DNA from: Candidatus Pedobacter colombiensis
GTDB taxonomy: Bacteria; Bacteroidota; Bacteroidia; Sphingobacteriales; Sphingobacteriaceae
Direction: 5' to 3'
DNA length: 64,000 bases
Assembly: GCA_029202485.1 (NCBI GenBank)
Contig: CP119313.1
Coordinates: forward strand, 1,922,001 to 1,986,000
Under the pieces are notes generated by a model. It was given only the letters and a program-made list of their open reading frames with translations. It was not told where the DNA came from and ran no database searches. Each line of letters begins with the position of its first letter. Position 1 is the stretch's first letter. Shown piece by piece: positions 26,112 to 35,335 of the stretch. The position numbers and the translations under genes were made by a program.

Positions 26112-28081
26112 TTGCCTTGTTTTTTAAGAATAATATCCGTTTTTTGAACTTGAATGATTCTACTGTAAAACTCTTTAAGCGCTAAATACTCTATAGGGTC
26201 ATATATAGGTTTGTTGAATTGCAGTAATTGGTTAAAGCCCAGCACGCCGTCTTCTAAGGTACTTGAGCATAAGAATCTGCCACCTCCATTTGGAAGACCT
26301 ATATTTAATTCTTTAGGCTTATCAGCTAAGGTATAGTTATCCGGCAATTTAATTGATATTGAGATACGATCTTCAGATTGACTACCCAAATCCACAGGAT
26401 AGGTTCGTTCATTTAAGTTAAATGGATTTCTGTTAATCCTATTAAGGAAAAATGGATTAAAAAAGAGAGGATCACTATTGGCATTTTCAAAGGCGGATAT
26501 TTCAACATCATAAGCTTCGATAAGCGGGTTTTCCAGACTATCCAGATTCTTTATTTCATGTTTAAGAATGCTGATCTTTGGCATACTCTCATCAAGCTTT
26601 TCTACGAATTCATCAATAGAACTAGCAGCCATAATTCTTCTTCGTTTATTTAAAGCAGCATAACCGATTGAATAGTTGGTTAGTACTCCTTTTATTTTGC
26701 CATCTTTTCCAAGTTCACCGGTTAAGTTATATCGGGTCGTTTCTCTTTGGCTGGCCGTAAGATCATACCAATAGGACGGTTTTTTTAAAGGAATTACGCG
26801 TCCCTGGCCATTAATACAATGTAAAGGAAGCAAGCCAAATGGCATTAAGGGCTCTGAAGCATCAAGTAAATAAGATTTACCATCAATATTTACTTTCGCA
26901 ATGACATAGTTAAAATCGCTGATGACCGGGAAAAGTGTGTTAACCAGACCATTTGAGCGGGTAGATAGAATCATAGCTTCTGCATCAAGATCTGCCGCAC
27001 TTAATGCAGCAACCAATGCTAAATTGATATCTCCTGTATTTCCAGAATGTGTTTCTAAAGCCTTTTTAATAGTGTTTTCACTGTAAAGTCCAATAAAGCC
27101 ATTTTGTTTAATGTTACGTTTTATATAATAAAAGATTGCTTTAGCTTTGCTTAGGGGATCGGTGGTGTTTTTAAGTATATCGGGTAACAGTTCTTTAAAA
27201 AGATCCTTTCTTTTAATCTGGCTACCAAAAGATTTGTCATCAATTAGCTCATAGTCTACATCTTTCCATTCTTTAGTGATACTCTTTTTAGCACCTGTTG
27301 GGGTAATATATTCAGACAGTTCAAAATTAATAGCCGATTTGAAGTTACTTGGTGCAGTCATATAATCCTCTTCAATCAATGCTGGGATGTCTTTCATGAT
27401 ATACGTCATTTTTGAACAGTCAATAGTCCTCCCTGCAATTCTGAGACATTCTTTATTCAACTCCGCATTTTGTGAGGTTAGCTTTTGCGCTCCGCGCAAG
27501 GAGACATTATAATTATACAATGCCGGGATCATAGCAATATATTCACTATGCAACTTTGGGATATTGGATTGGAATTCCCATGACCTGAAATTAAAGATGC
27601 TTGGCGAATATAAATGATAACTGTACTCAATGATGCTACCTTCAGATAGGTTAGGCATGGTAAACTTGGTTAGCGTAACATACTTATTTTTTTTTTCTGT
27701 AAATATTTTCTTTTTATCCAGCGCCGTAAGGGAGATTGCACCGTTTGTATAATTGATAGTGCTGGCCTTTAGTTCCTCTATGGTATCTTCCTTGTCCCCA
27801 TATTTTCGTAGTGGAATGATAATATTGGCATTTTCAAAACCATTTTTATTAAGAATTTTTATCCTTACATGGTATTCAAAGTCTATATATAAGTTGCCAT
27901 AATTATCATCAAGTCTAACTGCAGCTGTACCAAATTCACGTAAAACTACAGCATTAGCGTTGCTGTCCAGTTTTGTTTTGGTAAAGTTAAGGTCGCCCTG
28001 ACTCACTTTCAGATATTCGAAATCCTGAGCAAATAAAGTAGTAGAAGAGAAAAAGGCAATTAGAAAGAAAAGATTCCTCAT
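26108..28081 (-). CDS. DUF3857 / transglutaminase-like secreted protein, copy 2
   Basis: About 657 residues when started at the ATG at 28081 (MRNLFFLIAFFSST, signal peptide ending LFAQ). Longer upstream frames lack a signal and are unlikely. The DUF3857 domain (about 50-240) is followed by a transglutaminase-like region (about 285-400). Here the usual Cys-containing GDCK motif is not seen; SGNTGDINLALVAAL takes that position, so the core may be inactive. The pairing of an apparently intact and a degenerate copy hints at a two-subunit unit. It is the first gene of the pair. Confidence 0.85.
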   Translation of the reverse strand: MRNLFFLIAFFSSTTLFAQDFEYLKVSQGDLNFTKTKLDSNANAVVLREFGTAAVRLDDNYGNLYIDFEYHVRIKILNKNGFENANIIIPLRKYGDKEDTIEELKASTINYTNGAISLTALDKKKIFTEKKNKYVTLTKFTMPNLSEGSIIEYSYHLYSPSIFNFRSWEFQSNIPKLHSEYIAMIPALYNYNVSLRGAQKLTSQNAELNKECLRIAGRTIDCSKMTYIMKDIPALIEEDYMTAPSNFKSAINFELSEYITPTGAKKSITKEWKDVDYELIDDKSFGSQIKRKDLFKELLPDILKNTTDPLSKAKAIFYYIKRNIKQNGFIGLYSENTIKKALETHSGNTGDINLALVAALSAADLDAEAMILSTRSNGLVNTLFPVISDFNYVIAKVNIDGKSYLLDASEPLMPFGLLPLHCINGQGRVIPLKKPSYWYDLTASQRETTRYNLTGELGKDGKIKGVLTNYSIGYAALNKRRRIMAASSIDEFVEKLDESMPKISILKHEIKNLDSLENPLIEAYDVEISAFENANSDPLFFNPFFLNRINRNPFNLNERTYPVDLGSQSEDRISISIKLPDNYTLADKPKELNIGLPNGGGRFLCSSTLEDGVLGFNQLLQFNKPIYDPIEYLALKEFYSRIIQVQKTDIILKKQGK

Positions 28082-28244
28082 TAGCGAGCGTTTAAAGTAT
28101 AATAATATGTTGCAAGATATATGGAGAAATCTGAATAAAAAAATGCAATGTAAATTATTCACATAGAAATTAATGTGTTATCAAATAACTTAAGGATTAA
28201 TGGATGATTTTTACGACTTTTGAAACGCTACCAAAAAGATTGAA

Positions 28245-29228
28245 ATGAAATTAAATTTAAAACGCCCACTCGCATTTTTTGATCTGGAAACTACCGGTGT
28301 AAATGTCGGTGCAGATCGTATTGTTGAAATTGCTATATTAAAAGCTATGCCTGATGGATCTGAGTTGATCAAATCCATGCGCATTAATCCAGAAATGCCA
28401 ATTCCATTGCATTCATCATTGATACATGGAATTTATGATGAGGATATTGCTACAGCACCAACTTTTAAAGCTGTTGCTACTGAATTGGCTGATTTTATTG
28501 GCGACGCCGACCTTGCAGGTTATAATTCTAACAGATTTGATATTCCGGTATTACTGGAAGAGTTTTTAAGGGCAGGAATAGATTTTGACATGTCTGACCG
28601 GAAATTTGTTGATGTTCAGAATATATTTCACCAGATGGAACAACGCACCTTACGCGCCGCTTATAAATTCTACTGTGGTAAAGATATTATCAACGCACAT
28701 TCTGCTGAAGCTGATATTACTGCCACTTACCACGTATTATTAGCCCAAATTGAACGCTATAAAGACGTTGCTTTTGAGGATAAACAAGGTAAGATCTCCA
28801 AACCTGTACAAAATGATGTAGAAGCACTTCATACATTTACCAATATGAACAAACCGGTTGATTTTGCCGGAAGGATGGTTTTTAATGAAAACGAAGAAGA
28901 AATATTCAACTTTGGTAAACACAAAGGCAAAACTGTAGAGCAGGTTTTTGATATTGAACCGAGCTATTATGCCTGGATGAAACAGGGTGATTTCCCTTTG
29001 TACACCAAGAAAAAGCTGGAAGAAATCTGGGCAAGGTGGAACAAAAAGAAAGATTTGCTTAAGCAGGAGAGACAACAACTAACAGAAGCCAATAGGCCAA
29101 AACAGCCTCAAGCTAAGCCGCAACAAACTCAATCGAAATCGCAAACTGCTCCAGTAAGGAAAGAAAAGCCTGCTGTAGATGTAACTAACGATATGTTAGA
29201 ACAGCTAAAAATGAAATTTGGCAAATAG
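28245..29228 (+). CDS. DnaQ-like 3'-5' exonuclease with C-terminal ExoX-like domain
   Basis: A 327-residue protein of the DEDDh exonuclease superfamily. Catalytic residues are in FFDLETTG (Asp13, Glu15), AGYNSNRFDIPVL (third Asp), and HSAEADITAT (His and final Asp). After residue about 215 comes a small domain with FNFGKHKGKTVEQV and YAWM, like the C-terminal domain of ExoX-type exonucleases, then a Gln/Lys/Pro-rich tail. It is likely a DNA repair or RNA exonuclease; it is not an obvious polymerase III epsilon subunit because of the added domains. Confidence 0.88.
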   Translation: MKLNLKRPLAFFDLETTGVNVGADRIVEIAILKAMPDGSELIKSMRINPEMPIPLHSSLIHGIYDEDIATAPTFKAVATELADFIGDADLAGYNSNRFDIPVLLEEFLRAGIDFDMSDRKFVDVQNIFHQMEQRTLRAAYKFYCGKDIINAHSAEADITATYHVLLAQIERYKDVAFEDKQGKISKPVQNDVEALHTFTNMNKPVDFAGRMVFNENEEEIFNFGKHKGKTVEQVFDIEPSYYAWMKQGDFPLYTKKKLEEIWARWNKKKDLLKQERQQLTEANRPKQPQAKPQQTQSKSQTAPVRKEKPAVDVTNDMLEQLKMKFGK

Positions 29229-29249
29229 ATATATCACCATAGAATTATT

Positions 29250-29274
29250 AAAGACCCTTTAGAGGGTCTTTTTT
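29250..29274. terminator. Bidirectional terminator containing the queG stop codon
   Basis: AAAGACCCT and AGGGTCTTT pair around a short loop (29259-29262), with a T run on the plus strand and A/T tract on the minus side. The loop holds the queG stop, and the right arm encodes the last queG residues KKTL. It serves the exonuclease gene (+) and queG (-). Confidence 0.88.
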
Positions 29275-30197
29275 ATGAAATCAATATTTCTCGTTAGTCC
29301 TTTAAATTTGGTGCGTTTAACTGCTGAGTTTTTAAAGATAGTCTTAAAAACATCTTCCGTAATGTCTAGCCAATCCTCACGCTTCATTGTTAGCAATTGC
29401 TCGTTAGGCTTAAACAAGGGTTCGGTATGGGGAGCAGAAAACCTGTTCCAGGGGCATACATCCTGACAAACGTCGCAACCAAACATCCAGTTGTCCATTT
29501 TGTCTTTAAAACCCTGATCTATTTCTTCTCTCAGCTCGATAGTTAAATAAGAGATACATTTCTTAGCGTCTATCACATAAGGTGATAAAATAGCATCAGT
29601 AGGGCAAGCATCTATACATTTTGTGCAGGTACCGCAATGGTCAGTTTCAAATGGTTGGTCATATGTCAGTTCCAGATCTACAATAAGCTCAGCTAAGAAA
29701 AAGAACGATCCGCTCTTTTTATTGATGAGATTGCTGTTTTTGCCAATCCATCCAATGCCCGCACGTTTTGCCCATGCACGGTCTAATACCGGAGCTGAAT
29801 CCACAAATGCACGACCCGCAACCTCTCCAATCTCTTCCCCAATAAAGTTCAACAACTGAAATAGCTTATCTTTGATCACCTGATGGTAATCCATTCCATA
29901 AGCATATTTAGAGATCTTGGGTGCATCAGGATCGGCTTGCTCGGTCCCAGGAAAATAGTTTAACGTAAGTGAGATCACCGATTTGGAGTCATCAACAAGC
30001 AATCTTGGATCCAGGCGCTTGTCAAAATGATTCTCCATATAGGCCATTTGACCATGGTGGTTATTTTGCAGCCAACGTTCTAATTTGGGTGCTTCTTCCT
30101 CCAAAAAATCAGCTTTTGCAATACCGCATTGCATAAAACCAAGCCTTAAGGCTTCTGCTTTAATCATTTGACTGTATTTGGAGGCATTGTTTATCAT
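29259..30197 (-). CDS. queG: tRNA epoxyqueuosine reductase QueG
   Basis: Cobalamin- and Fe-S-dependent enzyme for the last step of queuosine synthesis at the tRNA wobble base. About 312 residues from the ATG at 30197; longer upstream frames overlap a divergent gene and lack family sequence. Marks: YGMDYHQVIK, VDSAPVLDRAWAKRAGIGWIGKN (given as two parts, VDSAPVLDRA and GIGWIGKN), the first 4Fe-4S motif HCGTCTKCIDACPTDAI (about 185-201) and the second CDVCQDVCPWN (about 241-251). Whole length matches shorter QueG forms that lack the HEAT-repeat tail. Confidence 0.95.
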   Translation of the reverse strand: MINNASKYSQMIKAEALRLGFMQCGIAKADFLEEEAPKLERWLQNNHHGQMAYMENHFDKRLDPRLLVDDSKSVISLTLNYFPGTEQADPDAPKISKYAYGMDYHQVIKDKLFQLLNFIGEEIGEVAGRAFVDSAPVLDRAWAKRAGIGWIGKNSNLINKKSGSFFFLAELIVDLELTYDQPFETDHCGTCTKCIDACPTDAILSPYVIDAKKCISYLTIELREEIDQGFKDKMDNWMFGCDVCQDVCPWNRFSAPHTEPLFKPNEQLLTMKREDWLDITEDVFKTIFKNSAVKRTKFKGLTRNIDFIKKTL

Positions 30198-30278
30198 CGC
30201 CTGCAAAGATAAGGCTTTGTATTGTAAACTTTTTAAGGGCTTACTTGTTGTTGATTTAATAAACCAAAGCTTAAAGTT

Positions 30279-30491
30279 ATGGAAAACAAAGAGGAGAAAC
30301 CTCATGAAGAACATCTCCATCCCCATGCACACAAACCTATAGAGGATAATTATCCAAAACATAAGGCTGATCCAGGACCCTCTCCACAGGCAGTGAAGGA
30401 GAAGGACATTAATGGTGCAGCAATAGTTTTAAGGTGGATTATACCCTTGTTGGTTATTGCCTTGCTGATTTATTGGTTGTTTTTTAAGTAA
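30279..30491 (+). CDS. Small His-rich tail-anchored membrane protein
   Basis: A 70-residue protein. The first 27 residues carry five histidines with many acidic residues (EEHLHPHAHKP). A proline-rich linker follows, and then a C-terminal hydrophobic segment (about 47-68, VLRWIIPLLVIALLIYW). The order suggests a tail-anchored inner-membrane protein with a possible metal-binding tail. It is divergent from queG and tail-to-tail with the next gene, with 4 bases between. Family unknown to me. Confidence 0.7.
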   Translation: MENKEEKPHEEHLHPHAHKPIEDNYPKHKADPGPSPQAVKEKDINGAAIVLRWIIPLLVIALLIYWLFFK

Positions 30492-30495
30492 ATGC

Positions 30496-32001
30496 TTACT
30501 TTAATAGCTTTACCTCATACAAATCTGTCCGTCGGTCCTTTAGAATCCTTACAGTGCCAAAATGGTGTATTTCATCCAGCAAATGTAAGTCCACGTCAAC
30601 CACGAGCATCATTTCTGTATTAGGCGTGGTTTCAGCTTTTACCGCATCGGTAGGGAAAGCAAAATCTGAGGGTGTAAACACTGCCGACTGAGCAAATTGT
30701 ATGTCCATATTGTTAACCTTAGGTAAGTTACCTACACAACCGGCAACGGCTACATAACATTCGTTCTCTATGGCTCTGGCCTGTGCGCATCTTCGTACTC
30801 TGGTGTATCCATTTTGAGTGTCAGTTAAAAACGGTACAAACAGAATCTGCATTCCTTGATCGGCATAGATCCTGCTCAGCTCAGGGAATTCCACATCATA
30901 GCAGATTAATATGCCTACTTTACCACAATCTGTATCAAATACCTTGATTTTATCACCACCTACCATTCCGTAGTATTTTAATTCATTTGGAGTGATGTGA
31001 ATCTTTCTATATTCGTCCGTTTTACCACTTCTATGACATAAGTAAGTGACATTGTATAGTTTGTTATTCTCAACAACCGGCATACTGCCGGATACAATAT
31101 TTACATTATAAGATAAAGCATATTGTTGTATCCGATCGACAATCTCGGCGGTATGCTCAGCCAGTTTCCGCATGGCTTCCATTTCTGGTAAGTGATTGTA
31201 GGGATGCAGCAGGGGAGTATTAAAAAATTCAGGAAACATAATAAAGTCTGATCCATAGCCACTAACCGCATCCACAAAAAACTCCACTTGCTCGTAAAAA
31301 GCTTCTATATCAGGAAATAAGCGCATTTGCCATTGTACTAAACCAATTCTAATGGTTTTAGCCGAACGCGCGGAGGCATCTATACCCTGATAGTAAATGT
31401 TATTCCATTCCAGGAGAGTTGCAAACTCCTTGGATTCATGATCACCAGGAAGGTAGTTTTTCAAAACCTTCCGCACATGGAAGTCGTTGGAAAGTTGAAA
31501 GGTAAGGGTAGGGTCATAAATTTCTTTTGACTTTACCTTGTCAATATATTGTCTTGGGGTAAGTTTATCCGCGTATTCATGATAGCCTGGAATACGGCCA
31601 CCGGCAATAATGCTCTTCAAGTTCAGACTTTCACATAGTTCCTTACGTGCTTCATATAACCTTCTGCCCAATCTAAGCCCGCGATAGTCGGGGTGGACAA
31701 AGATTTCAATTCCATAGAGTACATCACCTTCCGGATCATGAGTTGAGAAAGAATAATCGCCGGTTATATTTTTATAAGTGTGCCTGTCCCCATATTCGTC
31801 GTAATCTACAATCAAAGACAAAGAACAAGCAACGACCTTATCATCCACTGCGATACATAGCTGGCCTTCAGGAAATAATTTGAGCAATCGTTCAATGCTG
31901 CTTTTACTCCAGATTTGTCCAAGGGTTTCGTATGCCTGCTGCATAGATTCCCTTAAATCATTGTAATCAGAGAGGGTAAGTTTTCTTGTTTCTATGTTCA
32001 T
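30496..32001 (-). CDS. GNAT acetyltransferase fused to a carbon-nitrogen hydrolase (nitrilase family)
   Basis: A 501-residue two-domain protein. The GNAT N-acetyltransferase domain (about 1-150) shows IFVHPDYRGLRLGRRLYEA, the acetyl-CoA loop. The nitrilase-fold domain (about 220-495) has the Glu-Lys-Cys triad: FPEFF (about 262), YRKIHITP, and GILICYDVEFPE (Cys about 367). The two-domain order is seen across Bacteroidota and in similar bacterial proteins. The substrate is unknown; a linked amidase and acetyl transfer on an amino compound is a reasonable guess. The 54-base gap to ruvB leaves cotranscription open. Confidence 0.9.
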   Translation of the reverse strand: MNIETRKLTLSDYNDLRESMQQAYETLGQIWSKSSIERLLKLFPEGQLCIAVDDKVVACSLSLIVDYDEYGDRHTYKNITGDYSFSTHDPEGDVLYGIEIFVHPDYRGLRLGRRLYEARKELCESLNLKSIIAGGRIPGYHEYADKLTPRQYIDKVKSKEIYDPTLTFQLSNDFHVRKVLKNYLPGDHESKEFATLLEWNNIYYQGIDASARSAKTIRIGLVQWQMRLFPDIEAFYEQVEFFVDAVSGYGSDFIMFPEFFNTPLLHPYNHLPEMEAMRKLAEHTAEIVDRIQQYALSYNVNIVSGSMPVVENNKLYNVTYLCHRSGKTDEYRKIHITPNELKYYGMVGGDKIKVFDTDCGKVGILICYDVEFPELSRIYADQGMQILFVPFLTDTQNGYTRVRRCAQARAIENECYVAVAGCVGNLPKVNNMDIQFAQSAVFTPSDFAFPTDAVKAETTPNTEMMLVVDVDLHLLDEIHHFGTVRILKDRRTDLYEVKLLK

Positions 32002-32055
32002 ATAAGCGGTTTTGTCTTATATGGGAACAGAAAAAACAGCCCAAATGTTTGCTTT

Positions 32056-33078
32056 CTAAAACAATCTTCCCGTTTGTCCTGGATAATTTCTTTGCAGGTG
32101 TTTGTAAGCGGCTTCTGTAACTTCACGGCCTCTGGATGTACGCATTAGGAAACCTTCCTGGATCAGGAATGGCTCATATACCTCTTCAATCGTACCTTCA
32201 TCTTCGCCGACTGCAGTTGCAATGGTTTTTAAACCTACGGGACCACCTTTAAACTTATCAATGATGGTCGTTAGTATTTTGTTGTCCATTTCGTCTAAAC
32301 CATGCTCATCCACATTTAAGGCTTTTAGGGCATAGCGGGCGATGTTTGTATCTATCTCGCCGCTACCTTTGATCTGAGCAAAATCACGTGTACGTCTTAA
32401 TAAGGCATTCGCTATACGTGGAGTACCTCGACTTCGACGTGCAATTTCATAAGCACCTTCATCTGTAATCGGTGTTTTTAAAATTTCTGAAGATCGTAAG
32501 ATAATGGTGGTGAGTAACTTTGCGTCATAATATGCTAATCTGGAATTGATCCCGAACCTCGCTCTTAAAGGTGCTGTTAACAAACCCGAACGGGTAGTCG
32601 CACCAACAAGAGTGAATGGGTTTAAGCTAATCTGCACAGAGCGGGCATTGGGCCCACTCTCCAGCATAATATCTATTTTAAAGTCTTCCATGGCAGAATA
32701 TAGATATTCCTCAACCAATGGGCTTAAGCGGTGTATCTCATCAATAAAGAGGATGTCTCCTTCCTCAAGTCCGGTTAATAGGCCCGCCAGATCACCTGGC
32801 TTATCTAATACTGGCCCAGAAGTAACTTTTATGCCTACACTCATTTCATTGGCAATGATGTAAGAGAGAGTAGTTTTACCCAGTCCCGGAGGCCCATGTA
32901 GTAAAACATGATCCAATGGTTCACCACGTAACTTTGCAGCTTGTACAAAGATTTTAAGGTTTTCCATTACCTTTTCCTGTCCGGTAAAATCATCAAAAGC
33001 CTGCGGCCGCAATACTTTTTCAATATCACGTTCTACCGGTGACAAGCTTTCAGATGATGGATCAAGATTTTCGTTCAT
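32056..33078 (-). CDS. ruvB: Holliday junction branch-migration helicase RuvB
   Basis: AAA+ motor that drives Holliday junction branch migration with RuvA. The 340 residues are typical. Seen: RPQAFDDFTGQ (25-34), Walker A GPPGLGKTT (62-70), Walker B ILFIDEIHRL, sensor GATTRSGLL, Arg-finger region LRARFG, and the C-terminal winged helix with TIATAVGEDEGTIEEVYEPFL. ruvA and ruvC are not in this window. Confidence 0.97.
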   Translation of the reverse strand: MNENLDPSSESLSPVERDIEKVLRPQAFDDFTGQEKVMENLKIFVQAAKLRGEPLDHVLLHGPPGLGKTTLSYIIANEMSVGIKVTSGPVLDKPGDLAGLLTGLEEGDILFIDEIHRLSPLVEEYLYSAMEDFKIDIMLESGPNARSVQISLNPFTLVGATTRSGLLTAPLRARFGINSRLAYYDAKLLTTIILRSSEILKTPITDEGAYEIARRSRGTPRIANALLRRTRDFAQIKGSGEIDTNIARYALKALNVDEHGLDEMDNKILTTIIDKFKGGPVGLKTIATAVGEDEGTIEEVYEPFLIQEGFLMRTSRGREVTEAAYKHLQRNYPGQTGRLF

Positions 33079-33118
33079 TGCTCAAAAATACGCTTAAAAA
33101 TTAGAATTGTAGTATAAA

Positions 33119-34006
33119 CTAGCTAAATTTGGCCGATACAGTAGCTTCTTTAACACCATTGGCATAGTTGTAAAATCCTTCACCGGATTTAATCCCCTTG
33201 TTACCTGCAGTAACCATATTCACCAATAAAGGACATGGCGCATATTTAGGATTTCCAAAGCCATCCTGTAATACGCGAAGTATAGCCAGACAAACATCTA
33301 AGCCAATAAAATCAGCCAGTTGCAATGGCCCCATTGGATGTGCCATTCCTAACTTCATCACGGTATCAATCTCTTCTACACCAGCTACATTTTCATATAA
33401 AGTATAAATGGCTTCGTTAATCATTGGCATTAGTATTCTGTTGGCCACAAATCCCGGATAGTCATTTACCTCAACCGGTACTTTGTCCAGTTTTTTGGAA
33501 AGGTTCATCACGATTTTCGTTGTCTCGTTGCTGGTTGCATAGCCGCGAATTACCTCAACCAATTTCATTACCGGTACCGGGTTCATAAAATGCATACCGA
33601 TTACTTTATCACCACGACTTGTTACTGAAGCTATTTTAGTAATAGAAATGGAAGAAGTATTACTGGCAAGAATTGCATCAGGCTTAGTAAAGGCATCCAG
33701 TTCTTTAAAGATCTTTAGTTTAAGATCAAGGTTCTCCGTTGCGGCCTCTACAACAAGATCTGCATTGGCTACGCCAGCCTGCATGTCTGTAAAGCTTAAA
33801 ATGTTATTTAATGTTGCTGATTTATTCGCCTCAGTTATGGTTCCTTTAGCAACCTGTCGGTCAAGATTTTTACCAATGGTGTTTATAGCCCTTTCTAATG
33901 CTTCAGCATTAATATCGATGAGATTTACCTGGTAGCCAAACTGAGCAAAAGTATGCGCTATTCCATTGCCCATCGTGCCAGAGCCGATTACTGCGATGTT
34001 CTTCAT
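33119..34006 (-). CDS. 3-hydroxyacyl-CoA (3-hydroxybutyryl-CoA) dehydrogenase
   Basis: NAD-dependent oxidation of (S)-3-hydroxyacyl-CoA, or the reverse. The 295 residues match the short single-function family. The N-terminal Rossmann motif IGSGTMGNGIA is at 6-16, ASNTSSISIT near 115, the catalytic HFMNPVPVMKLVE near 138, and a C-terminal helical domain with GMAHPMGPLQLADFIGLD. It could serve fatty-acid oxidation or C4 metabolism. The gene lies 40 bases before ruvB and after pdxH on the same strand. Confidence 0.94.
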   Translation of the reverse strand: MKNIAVIGSGTMGNGIAHTFAQFGYQVNLIDINAEALERAINTIGKNLDRQVAKGTITEANKSATLNNILSFTDMQAGVANADLVVEAATENLDLKLKIFKELDAFTKPDAILASNTSSISITKIASVTSRGDKVIGMHFMNPVPVMKLVEVIRGYATSNETTKIVMNLSKKLDKVPVEVNDYPGFVANRILMPMINEAIYTLYENVAGVEEIDTVMKLGMAHPMGPLQLADFIGLDVCLAILRVLQDGFGNPKYAPCPLLVNMVTAGNKGIKSGEGFYNYANGVKEATVSAKFS

Positions 34007-34039
34007 TTAGTTTTTTATTATGATGTTAGTTAAAATGTT

Positions 34040-34690
34040 TTAGGGTGCTAATCTATTTATAATCCACGAGCCATCCACTAAATCGTAAACAATTCTATCA
34101 TGTAGTCTGCTTGGTCTTCCCTGCCAAAATTCAATATGCATGGGCTCTACAAGATATCCACCCCAATGTAGTGGAAGTGGAATTTCTTTATTTTCATATG
34201 CTTTTGTCAGCTCAGCGACTTTTTCTTCAAGAGATTCACGGCTATTCAATACTTTGCTTTGCGGAGAGGCCAAGGCACCAATCTGACTACCAGCAGGGCG
34301 TGAATGAAAATAATTGGCAGATGTTTGGATATCGACTTTACTCACTATACCTTCAATACGTATCTGTCGTTCCAGTTCCGGCCAAAAAAATACCAGGGCA
34401 GCTTGTGGGTTTTCTATTAAATCCTGGCCTTTTTTACTTTCGTAATTTGTATAAAAGACAAATCCATTTGCATCAAACTCCTTTAACAATACAATGCGTG
34501 CAGTGGGTTTACCGAAGCGGTCGGCCGTAGCCAGTGTCATTACGTTAGGCTCATATAACTGAGCCTCTATAGCTGCAGAAAACCATTTTCCGAATTGCAG
34601 GATAGGGTCGCTTTCTACATCCTTTTCTGTAAGCTGTGCACTGCGATATTCCTGCCTTAAATCATGTAATTTCTTTTTGTTATGCTCCAT
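34040..34690 (-). CDS. pdxH: Pyridoxamine/pyridoxine 5'-phosphate oxidase
   Basis: FMN enzyme that makes the active vitamin B6 form PLP. The start is the ATG at 34690 (MEHNKKKLHDLRQEY), giving 216 residues; a TTG two codons upstream is less likely. Family marks: ANVMTLATAD-like NVMTLATADRFGKPTAR near 53, FYTNYESKKGQDL, RQIRIEGIV, SRPAGSQIGALASPQS, and the C-terminal FWQGRPSRLHDR with conserved Arg and His. The upstream bases include TATTTTTG on the minus strand, close to the start. Confidence 0.95.
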   Translation of the reverse strand: MEHNKKKLHDLRQEYRSAQLTEKDVESDPILQFGKWFSAAIEAQLYEPNVMTLATADRFGKPTARIVLLKEFDANGFVFYTNYESKKGQDLIENPQAALVFFWPELERQIRIEGIVSKVDIQTSANYFHSRPAGSQIGALASPQSKVLNSRESLEEKVAELTKAYENKEIPLPLHWGGYLVEPMHIEFWQGRPSRLHDRIVYDLVDGSWIINRLAP

Positions 34691-34739
34691 GTACAAAAAT
34701 AGGTTTTAGTTTATTCAAATTTATCCCTAAATTTCCAAA

Positions 34740-35303
34740 ATGATAAGCAGGTTACAACCAACATTGGGCAGATTACTAATCTCCGAACCATTTTTAATGG
34801 ACCCTAATTTTAAGCGGTCTGTAATTCTTATTACAGAGCATCAAGAGGAGGGAACGGTTGGTTTTATTCTTAATCATTCAAGCACGTTGTTGCTTAAAGA
34901 CGTGGTTCCGGATATGCCGGAGGCGAACTTTCCGGTATACCTTGGTGGCCCTGTAGAAACAGATACTGTACATTTTATACATAGATGCCCAGATTTGATT
35001 ACAGATGGACAAGAGGTTGTAAAGGGAATATATTGGGGAGGTAATTTCGAAACCTTAAAAGCGCTGATACACAATCAAAGTATTAAAGAAGACGATATTA
35101 AGTTTTTTATAGGTTATTCAGGCTGGGGCGAATCGCAGCTTAACATGGAAATGAAATCCAATACCTGGATTGTATCTGATGAATTTCATCCCGATGTGGT
35201 TTTCTCCAATAATGAAGAAAACCTTTGGCGGGAAGTGATTATTAATTTGGGACCGAAATATGCTCATGTAAGCAACTTTCCTCAGGATCCGAATTTGAAT
35301 TAA
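34740..35303 (+). CDS. YqgE/AlgH family protein
   Basis: A 187-residue single-domain protein of the YqgE/AlgH fold. Seen are the N-terminal GRLLISEPFLMDPNFKRSVI, GTVGFILNHS, YLGGPVETD, and FFIGYSGWGESQL. The family role is unclear: AlgH was first tied to alginate control in Pseudomonas, but most members have no assigned activity. It is divergent from pdxH, with 49 bases between their starts. Confidence 0.93.
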   Translation: MISRLQPTLGRLLISEPFLMDPNFKRSVILITEHQEEGTVGFILNHSSTLLLKDVVPDMPEANFPVYLGGPVETDTVHFIHRCPDLITDGQEVVKGIYWGGNFETLKALIHNQSIKEDDIKFFIGYSGWGESQLNMEMKSNTWIVSDEFHPDVVFSNNEENLWREVIINLGPKYAHVSNFPQDPNLN

Positions 35304-35309
35304 ATATTT

Positions 35310-35326
35310 CGTCATCCCGGATGACG
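35310..35326. terminator. Short hairpin between YqgE and purE ends
   Basis: CGTCATCC and GGATGACG give a tight stem with almost no loop, and no T run follows on either strand. It may act as a weak terminator for the convergent genes. Confidence 0.35.
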
Positions 35327-35335
35327 ATCAATTTA

